Shown: positions 5,703 through 10,485 of the stretch, piece by piece
Layout: each line of letters opens with the position of its first letter
Position numbering within the stretch: position 1 is the first letter of the stretch
Assembly: GCA_017990795.1 (NCBI GenBank)
Contig: JAGNNG010000025.1
Span: 1-10,485, forward strand
Direction: 5' to 3'
DNA from: Deltaproteobacteria bacterium
GTDB lineage: Bacteria; Myxococcota_A; Polyangia; Palsa-1104; JAEUJZ01
Length of the DNA: 10,485 bases
Program-made: the position numbers and the translations under genes
The notes under the pieces: generated by a model
Database searches by the model: none
What the model was told of the DNA's origin: nothing
The model's input: the letters and a program-made list of their open reading frames with translations, nothing else

Positions 5703-6824
5703 ATGAAGCGGATTCTTTTCGGCAGCTTAACTCTCGTAGGTGGACTCTTTGCAACCACGACCTCCGTCGAGGCGCAGGCGCTCCCTAGCGGGCAGCAGTT
5801 CAATACCGAGTACAAGTTCGTAGCTCCCCCCAAAGAGGTCAAAGAGGTGGAGTGGAAAGCGTCCGCTTCCGCTGGCTTTACACTCGCTGCTGGTAACGCC
5901 AACGTCATGACGCTATCGGGCAGCGCCAACGCCTCACGCAATGACGGCAAGAACCTCATCGCCCTCGATCTAACGGGTCTGTATGCACTCACCACCCTCC
6001 CCCGCTTGCTCGACCGCGACTCGATGGGCGCCACTTGTATGATGGGCGCGATGACCGGTGGCTGTAATGGTGTCGTCGACCGCGCCGAGGAAATCGGCAG
6101 CGACAGCAAGGTCACCGCGGGCTTCTTCCTCTTCAAAGGTCGCTACGACCGCTTCTTTACGACCAACAACGCAGGCTACCTAGCGGCTTTCGTTGGTCTT
6201 GATATCCCGGCCAGTAAAAAAGCCATCGCTGGTGGCCAGCTGGGTTACTCGCGACAAATGTTTAAGACCAAGCTGCACGAGCTAAAAGCCGAGCTTGGCG
6301 TTGATACCACCTACAACAGCTATATCCTGACCGACGGCTCCACGGGTGCTGACTCAGTGTTCCTGGCGTCGGCTCGCCTGTTTGTTGGTTACAACCTGAT
6401 CCTGGGTGAGAACACGCAGTTTTCGGCTAAAGCCGAGTCGCTCATCAACCTAAACACCGCCACCATCGTCGAGCGCATTGCCAAGCCAGCCGACGCCACG
6501 CGCGTAAACGCCAGCGTCGCCCTCACCACCAAGGTCTGGCAGCGCCTGTCGTTCCGCTTCGGCTTTAACCTCCGCTACGATAACTGCCCGGCACCAAACC
6601 CGAACCTGACGTTCGCCGCATACTCCAGTGGTGTCTTTAGCCCGGCAGCGGGCGGCGCGGCGGCCTCTGGCCTACTGACCAGCACCAGCTGCTCCTCGCA
6701 AGAGCATGCGATTGAAGATGGCACCAACGGCGCCACCGCCCAGGACCTCGCCATTTACCGGGTGAAGTACAACCAGAAGCTGGATGCACTCACCGAAGCC
6801 AACCTGGTCTTTAACTTCCTCTAG
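5703..6824 (+). CDS. DUF481-like outer-membrane beta-barrel protein
   Basis: 373 residues from the ATG at 5703. Residues 1-26 are a Sec signal peptide (MKRILFGSLTLVGGLF, cut near VEA 22-24 or AQA 24-26). The mature part has the alternating pattern of outer-membrane strands typical of DUF481 (YdiY-like) proteins: WKASASAGFTLAAGNAN (51-67), then strands such as LIALDLTGLYAL (85-96), YLAAFVGLDI (159-168), AGGQLGYSRQMF (176-187), KAELGVDTTYN (195-205) and LSFRFGFNLRY (282-292). The C-terminus ANLVFNFL resembles the closing strand recognised by the BAM machinery, ending in Leu rather than Phe. Four cysteines fall in likely loops as pairs (112/121 and 295/330) and may form disulfides. Family function is undefined; one homologue was described as salt-stress induced. 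The next gene starts 14 bases after the stop, so they are probably one operon. Confidence 0.75.
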   Translation: MKRILFGSLTLVGGLFATTTSVEAQALPSGQQFNTEYKFVAPPKEVKEVEWKASASAGFTLAAGNANVMTLSGSANASRNDGKNLIALDLTGLYALTTLPRLLDRDSMGATCMMGAMTGGCNGVVDRAEEIGSDSKVTAGFFLFKGRYDRFFTTNNAGYLAAFVGLDIPASKKAIAGGQLGYSRQMFKTKLHELKAELGVDTTYNSYILTDGSTGADSVFLASARLFVGYNLILGENTQFSAKAESLINLNTATIVERIAKPADATRVNASVALTTKVWQRLSFRFGFNLRYDNCPAPNPNLTFAAYSSGVFSPAAGGAAASGLLTSTSCSSQEHAIEDGTNGATAQDLAIYRVKYNQKLDALTEANLVFNFL

Positions 6825-6829
6825 GACTT

Positions 6830-6835
6830 AGGTGG
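6830..6835 (+). promoter_or_regulatory. Ribosome binding site of the OmpA-like gene
   Basis: AGGTGG lies in the 14-base gap after the DUF481 stop codon, only 3 bases before the ATG at 6839. The short spacing and close packing suggest translational coupling. Confidence 0.5.
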
Positions 6836-6838
6836 CTC

Positions 6839-8338
6839 ATGGCAAGGCATACAAAAAAAATTGGTCGCCTCCCCCTCGCCAGTGCAGCTGGGCTGGTAGC
6901 TGGTATCAGCTCGATGTTGGCACTGTCCGCCACCGCTCACGCCGAGACTGAGGTCGGCATCTTTGGTGGCTACAAGTTCTACTCAAGCGACAATCCGTTG
7001 TCGCGAGCCCGTGCGCTCGACACCACGAACAGCGCCCTGGATGTCTCGGATACGGTGCTGCGCAACTCTGGCATCTTCGGCGTGCGGCTGGCGTATCTGC
7101 CTATTCCACGAATTGCGCTGGAAGCAGAAGTAGGAGTCAGCCCGTCTGGTATGCGCGGTCCGCTCAAGTATCCCGATGGCAACCCCGTTCCCGACAGCCA
7201 AGCCAGCGTCGCCGTAATGCCGCTGCGGGCGCATGTTCGCATCAACATCCTGACCGGCAGCTTCCGTCCGTTCCTGCTGGTCGGTGGTGGTGGCCAGCTC
7301 AGCTCACCGCTGTCGCCCGGCATCCTGCAGACCGACGCCAAAGGAGCGCTGCATGCAGGCGCGGGCTTTATGTTCGACATTCGCCCAAGCTGGGGTTTCC
7401 GCGTCGATGGCCGCTTCGTCTTGGCGCAAGGCAACACCTCGCTATTCACCCCAGAAGGCGAGATCTTAGGCGCAGTCTTCGCACGCTTTGGTAAAGAAGC
7501 GCCGCCGCCGCCTCCTCCTCCTGCGATTGCAGACACCGATAGTGACGGCATTCTCGACAACGTCGACCGCTGCCCAACCCAGGCCGGTCTTGCAGCCAAC
7601 GGCGGCTGCCCAGAAGTGGACAGCGACAGCGATAGCGTCGCAGACAGCCTCGACAAGTGTCCGGGCGTTGCGGGTGTCAAAGAGAACAACGGCTGCCCTG
7701 ATACTGATGGGGATGGCGACGGAGTTCCCGACCGTCTCGACCTGTGTCCCGGCCAGGCTGGCAGCACTGAGGACAAGGGCTGTCCGGCTCCGGATACCGA
7801 TAAGGACGGCATCAACGACCGAATGGACAAGTGCCCGCAGCAGCCTGGCATCGCCGAACTGGCCGGCTGTCCCGACACGGATCAAGATCAGGACGGCATT
7901 CCCGATCGCCTGGACCGCTGCCCCGACAAGGCAGAGACGCGCAACAGCTACCAGGATGACGATGGCTGCCCCGACGAGTTACCCCAAGCCGTGAAGAAGT
8001 TTACTGGGGCTATTGCAGGCATCTCGTTTCAGCCAAACAGCGCCGTGATTGCGCAGTCGTCGTTTAAGGTCCTCGACCAAGCCGTCAAGGTGCTCACAGA
8101 GTCGCCGTCGGTCCGGCTGGAGATCTCGGGTCACACCGACTCTTCCGGGGATGCAGCCAAGAACCTGGTGATCTCGCAGCAGCGTGCTGAGGCGGTCGTC
8201 AAGTACCTGGTCAGCAAAGGCATCGCCGAAAACCGGCTGGTGGCCAAAGGCTACGGCCCCGAAAAGCCCGTGGCTCCCAACACCACGTCAGCAGGCCGCA
8301 GTCAGAACCGCCGCGTCGAGTTTACCCTCCTGCCGTAG
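6839..8338 (+). CDS. OmpA-family protein with N-terminal barrel, TSP3 calcium repeats and peptidoglycan-binding domain
   Basis: 499 residues. Residues 1-35 are a long signal peptide cut after AHA. Residues 36-218 look like an eight-stranded OmpA-type barrel (EVGIFGGYKFY, FGVRLAYLPI, FRPFLLVGGGGQL, AGAGFMFDIRPSWGFRVDGRF). A seven-proline linker (222-228) leads to five thrombospondin type-3-like repeats (about 231-380), built from DTDSDGILDNVDRCP-type units with paired cysteines; these rigid Asp-rich rods bind calcium. The OmpA C-terminal domain (about 393-498) carries GHTDSSGD (431-438) and QQRAEAV. Asp434 and Arg449 are spaced 15 apart, like the diaminopimelate-binding Asp and Arg of OmpA/Pal proteins, so it should grip peptidoglycan. 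The protein therefore ties the outer membrane to the wall through a calcium-stiffened spacer. It is the second gene of the DUF481 operon. Domain calls are strong; the biological role is inferred. Confidence 0.92.
   Translation: MARHTKKIGRLPLASAAGLVAGISSMLALSATAHAETEVGIFGGYKFYSSDNPLSRARALDTTNSALDVSDTVLRNSGIFGVRLAYLPIPRIALEAEVGVSPSGMRGPLKYPDGNPVPDSQASVAVMPLRAHVRINILTGSFRPFLLVGGGGQLSSPLSPGILQTDAKGALHAGAGFMFDIRPSWGFRVDGRFVLAQGNTSLFTPEGEILGAVFARFGKEAPPPPPPPAIADTDSDGILDNVDRCPTQAGLAANGGCPEVDSDSDSVADSLDKCPGVAGVKENNGCPDTDGDGDGVPDRLDLCPGQAGSTEDKGCPAPDTDKDGINDRMDKCPQQPGIAELAGCPDTDQDQDGIPDRLDRCPDKAETRNSYQDDDGCPDELPQAVKKFTGAIAGISFQPNSAVIAQSSFKVLDQAVKVLTESPSVRLEISGHTDSSGDAAKNLVISQQRAEAVVKYLVSKGIAENRLVAKGYGPEKPVAPNTTSAGRSQNRRVEFTLLP
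7502..7522 (+). repeat. CCG/CCT triplet run encoding the polyproline linker
   Basis: A run of CCG then CCT codons encodes seven consecutive prolines between the barrel and the TSP3 rod of the OmpA-like protein. Triplet slippage here would change linker length in frame. Confidence 0.7.
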
Positions 8339-8345
8339 TCTTCGT

Positions 8346-8362
8346 AGCGTCACAGAGACGCT
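8346..8362 (+). terminator. Perfect hairpin after the OmpA-like gene, no U-tract
   Basis: AGCGTC (8346-8351) and GACGCT (8357-8362) pair perfectly around the loop ACAGA. It begins 8 bases after the stop codon. No T-run follows, so it may be a weak terminator or a 3'-end protecting structure. Confidence 0.35.
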
Positions 8363-8397
8363 CACCTCCGACCCTCAGCTTCCACACAGACCCCGGA

Positions 8398-8426
8398 CTC
8401 TAGAGCCCAGCCCAGGCTGGCTAGAG
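8398..8426. other. Bulged hairpin in the convergent gap
   Basis: CTCTAG (8398-8403) pairs with CTAGAG (8421-8426). After three unpaired 5' bases AGC, CCAGC (8407-8411) pairs with GCTGG (8416-8420) around the loop CCAG. There is no U-tract. It is close in plan to the hairpin at 1488-1515. Confidence 0.4.
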
Positions 8427-8428
8427 TA

Positions 8429-8474
8429 CCGGTGGTCCTGCGCGCCCAGCAAGCGAGCCCACAGCCGCCACCGG
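8429..8474 (-). terminator. Long-loop stem downstream of the MFS gene
   Basis: CCGGTGG (8429-8435) and CCACCGG (8468-8474) form a perfect 7-bp GC-rich stem with a 32-base loop. On the minus strand it begins 8 bases after the transporter stop codon. It lacks a U-tract, so it is a possible pause or terminator structure only. Confidence 0.3.
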
Positions 8475-8482
8475 ATCAGAGC

Positions 8483-9736
8483 TTATGGCTTAGGAGAAAC
8501 GTCCTTCTTCACCGGCGGCTTGGGCGAGGGCCCCTTGCGTGGCGATAGGAACAGCCGGGGCAGCACGATGCCTTTGGTCTCTGGCAGCACCCAGACCCAC
8601 AGCGCGGTCGCTATCGCCAGCAGCAGCGGCACTCCTAACCCACCCGTCAGCCCGTAGCGCTGCTTCATCGCATCCACCAGCACCGGAGCCAGCAGCTGCG
8701 CCGCCCGCGCCATGTTGTAGGTGGTGCCCATCGCAGCACTGCGTACTTCCGTCGGAAACAGCTCGGCCAGCAGCGCGCCAAAGCCCGCCGTACACCCAGA
8801 GCCAAACCCCAGCATCAGCATCGTCAGCCAGAACCAGCCCGGATGCAGGTTTAGCCAGCCCCAGCCAAAGGCCAGCGTCGCCAGCGCTCCAGCCGTCAGC
8901 ACCGAGTACACGCTATAAGCAGGCCGCCGCCCCCACTTGTCCGCCAGCGTGCCGAAGGTCAGCATGCCGACGAACTGACCGACCTGCGCGGTCAGGATCC
9001 AGCTCATGCTCTTGCCGATGCTCTGACCCATCTCTTTGAGCAGGAAGCTGGGCAGCCACGTATAGCAAGTCCAGTACGTGCCCAGCTTGAGCACCGCCAG
9101 CACCCACGCCAAGCCCATGCGTCGGCCAAGCCCAGCGTTAAACACCTTGTGCAAGCTGACGGGGCGAATCGCCTTCTCGTTTGGCAGCACCAGCGAGCGC
9201 CGCATCATCAGCGCCAGCAGCGCCGTCGCACTAGACCCCAACAGCACCACGCGCCAGCCCACCAGCGGCATGATCAAAAAGCCCGCAATCGCCGCCAGTG
9301 CCACGCCCACCGGCTCGCCTGACTGCAGCAGGGCCGCCGCACGACCGCGATAGCGCGACTCGACTGCCTCGGCGACCAGGCCGTGCCCAATCGCCCACTC
9401 GCCACCGACGCCAAGGCCCACCAGCCCGCGCCCCAGGATAAAGACCCAGATGTTCGGGGCCAGTCCGCACACCGCCGAACCCAGCGAGTACACCAGCACC
9501 GTCGTCGCCAGCATCGTCCGCTTGCCGTATCTATCGGCCAAAAGCCCCGACACGATGCCGCCAATGCCCGAGGTCGACAGCGCCACCCCCAGCAGCCATG
9601 GCTCCGTGGCATGCGACAGGTGCAAATCGCGGGACACGACATCCTTGATGAAGCCGAACAGCACCAGGTCGTAGAAGTCGAAGGTCCAGCCGAGGAAAGC
9701 AAAGAGGAAGAGTCGGAAGGGGAACGTGCGTACCAT
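8483..9736 (-). CDS. Major facilitator superfamily transporter (metabolite:proton symporter type)
   Basis: 417 residues with about twelve hydrophobic segments, the usual size. Helix 1 carries FDFYD (19-23), the acidic pattern seen in aromatic-acid and other metabolite:H+ symporters. The loop 2-3 signature is GLLADRYGKR (64-73), and its second-half copy is GTLADKWGRR (262-271), which shows the two-fold repeat. Helix 4 has GRGLVGLGVGGEWAIG (102-117); later signatures are FPTEVR (327-332) and PETKG (385-389). A basic, Pro-rich cytoplasmic tail (about 393-417) ends it. It should move a small organic anion or sugar with protons across the inner membrane; the substrate cannot be read from the sequence. 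The ATG at 9736 starts at helix 1 and has no clear Shine-Dalgarno site. It follows the amidohydrolase on the same strand at 231 bp, and is convergent with the OmpA-like gene. Confidence 0.9.
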   Translation of the reverse strand: MVRTFPFRLFLFAFLGWTFDFYDLVLFGFIKDVVSRDLHLSHATEPWLLGVALSTSGIGGIVSGLLADRYGKRTMLATTVLVYSLGSAVCGLAPNIWVFILGRGLVGLGVGGEWAIGHGLVAEAVESRYRGRAAALLQSGEPVGVALAAIAGFLIMPLVGWRVVLLGSSATALLALMMRRSLVLPNEKAIRPVSLHKVFNAGLGRRMGLAWVLAVLKLGTYWTCYTWLPSFLLKEMGQSIGKSMSWILTAQVGQFVGMLTFGTLADKWGRRPAYSVYSVLTAGALATLAFGWGWLNLHPGWFWLTMLMLGFGSGCTAGFGALLAELFPTEVRSAAMGTTYNMARAAQLLAPVLVDAMKQRYGLTGGLGVPLLLAIATALWVWVLPETKGIVLPRLFLSPRKGPSPKPPVKKDVSPKP

Positions 9737-9743
9737 GGCCGAA

Positions 9744-9749
9744 CCTATA
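9744..9749 (-). promoter_or_regulatory. Possible -10 element just upstream of the MFS start
   Basis: TATAGG on the minus strand matches four of six -10 bases and ends 7 bases before the ATG at 9736, which would place the transcript start at or next to the start codon. Together with the missing Shine-Dalgarno site, this fits a leaderless mRNA, but no good -35 is present. Confidence 0.2.
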
Positions 9750-9801
9750 GATTCCCAAGCAACAAGGGGAAAACCCGCGACTGTTGCCTCGTATGCAGCA
9801 A

Positions 9802-9848
9802 GTAGGGGGTCCGGGGCCCATGCCCAGTAGCTCCAGTGGTCCCCCTAC
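9802..9848. promoter_or_regulatory. GTAGGGGG inverted repeat upstream of the MFS gene
   Basis: GTAGGGGGTCC (9802-9812) and GGTCCCCCTAC (9838-9848) are inverted copies with one mismatch, separated by 25 bases. The element is 66 bases upstream of the transporter ATG and 119 bases past the amidohydrolase stop. It may be an operator or a stem-loop in the RNA; no T-run supports a standard terminator. Confidence 0.4.
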
Positions 9849-9888
9849 GGCGCAGTTCCCGAGGCAAGAGAATCGGCATGGTCACTTT

Positions 9889-9918
9889 ATTTAACCCCAA
9901 TAGCCCGTGCGCAATCAA
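9889..9918 (-). promoter_or_regulatory. Candidate upstream promoter for the MFS gene
   Basis: On the minus strand TTGATT (9913-9918) and TTAAAT (9889-9894) are separated by 18 bases; each matches four of six consensus bases. It lies in the only AT-rich patch of the gap and would give a leader of about 145 bases containing the inverted repeat at 9802-9848. Confidence 0.25.
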
Positions 9919-9967
9919 TGACTGGCGGCGTCACCGGCCAAGTGGCGGCAGTGGCGACAGCGCTCCC

Positions 9968-10485
9968 CTAGCGCCACACATCGACGCCACCTTCGCGCTG
10001 CGAGCCAGCTCGCGGGGCTTGGGACTTTTTGGCTGGCGATCCAGGTACGACTGGGCGAACGGCCCCCGCATTAGCCGGCTTGCTGCCGACCCCCGGAGCC
10101 ACCGCCTTTACAGCCCCACCCTCGGTACCCGCGCGAGCCGCAGGAGTCGCCGCCGGTGTCGCCCGTACTGCAGCCGGCGCAGGTAGCGGCACCGTCGCCG
10201 AGGACCCCTGCCCCCGCGGCTGCCAGAACACCAGCGCCCCTTCTTTTAGCACCGCCACAGGCTGCTCCAGCGTCTGCACATCCGCAGCAGGATCGCCGCT
10301 GACCGCCACGATATCGGCCAGATAGCCTGGCTGCAGCTTGCCCAGTCGCGCCTCTTGTCGCAGCAGCCGTGCCGCCACCAGCGTCGCCGACTGCAGCGCC
10401 TGCAGCGGAGTCATCCCCGCTTGCACATACAGCGACAGCTGCCGCGCATTGATGCCATGCGGCTGCACTCCCGCATCCGTGCCGT
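9968..10485 (-). CDS. Metal-dependent amidohydrolase, C-terminal part, 5' end missing
   Basis: The frame runs off the right edge, so only the last 171 residues are visible; the GTG at 10468 is internal. The first visible residues, GTDAGVQPHG, are the conserved end of the amidohydrolase (imidazolonepropionase- or prolidase-like) barrel, where Asp3 of the fragment corresponds to the catalytic, metal-binding Asp. NARQLSLYVQAGMTPLQAL (12-30), then ATLVAARLL, LGKLQPGYLADIVAV and a final strand VAVLKEGALVF complete the family pattern. From about residue 90 onward an 82-residue tail rich in Ala, Pro, Gly and Val with scattered Arg/Lys follows; close relatives normally stop near residue 90. The enzyme would hydrolyse an amide or cyclic amide bond; substrate and export signal are outside the view. 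The stop is TAG at 9968-9970. Confidence 0.85.
   Translation of the reverse strand, partial: GTDAGVQPHGINARQLSLYVQAGMTPLQALQSATLVAARLLRQEARLGKLQPGYLADIVAVSGDPAADVQTLEQPVAVLKEGALVFWQPRGQGSSATVPLPAPAAVRATPAATPAARAGTEGGAVKAVAPGVGSKPANAGAVRPVVPGSPAKKSQAPRAGSQREGGVDVWR

Noticed and set aside
6979..7878. 299-codon minus-strand open frame opposite the OmpA-like gene
   Set aside because: Its Ser/Pro-rich repeats simply mirror the TSP3 and proline-linker coding sequence on the other strand.
7540..7980. Asp-rich repeated DNA as a tandem repeat or CRISPR-like array
   Set aside because: The periodicity is at protein level (TSP3 repeats); units vary in DNA sequence and lie in one long reading frame.
8483..10485. 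Amidohydrolase-transporter operon
   Set aside because: They share a strand, but a 231-bp gap with candidate promoters and a dyad separates them, so co-transcription is not supported.

Overview
The window is a GC-rich, densely coded bacterial chromosome segment with eight genes or gene fragments. The envelope proteins point to a Gram-negative. Three features suggest a myxobacterial or deltaproteobacterial-type genome: an OmpA-C protein with thrombospondin type-3 repeats, a CspA-type protein with an unusual RNP2, and a large EF-hand membrane protein. This placement comes from protein style only, because no rRNA or other marker gene is present. I see no tRNA, rRNA, insertion sequence, CRISPR array or prophage structural gene.

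Layout. (1) 1-1436, plus strand: the 3' part of a peptidoglycan-binding plus lysozyme-like protein, then a small secreted protein with the metal-site motifs of LAS/M15 peptidases; both look aimed at peptidoglycan. (2) 1528-2610, plus: a DUF1513 beta-propeller-like protein with no export signal. (3) 2671-3005, minus: a cold-shock protein with a structured 3' UTR and a U-tract terminator. (4) 3188-5474, minus: a 734-residue EF-hand and three-helix membrane protein of unknown function, with its own terminator hairpin. (5) 5475-5702: a divergent promoter region. (6) 5703-8338, plus: a two-gene outer-membrane unit, a DUF481 barrel protein followed 14 bp later by an OmpA-like protein with TSP3 repeats. 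(7) 8339-8482: a convergent gap holding three hairpins. (8) 8483-9736, minus: an MFS transporter. (9) 9968-10485, minus: the 3' part of a metal-dependent amidohydrolase with a long Ala/Pro-rich tail.

How the genes relate. The strongest functional grouping is cell envelope: peptidoglycan enzymes at the left, and a divergent pair of envelope transcription units in the middle that both encode likely calcium-binding modules (an EF-hand loop on one side, TSP3 repeats on the other). The DUF481 and OmpA genes almost certainly share a transcript. The amidohydrolase and transporter are on the same strand but 231 bp apart, so any functional link is a guess.

Nothing in the window makes a clear case for a new defence, mobile or biosynthetic system. 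The points most worth checking are the small M15-like secreted protein next to the lysozyme-like gene, the uncharacterised EF-hand membrane protein opposite the outer-membrane pair, the structured RNA around the cold-shock gene, and two intergenic hairpins with the same unusual architecture.
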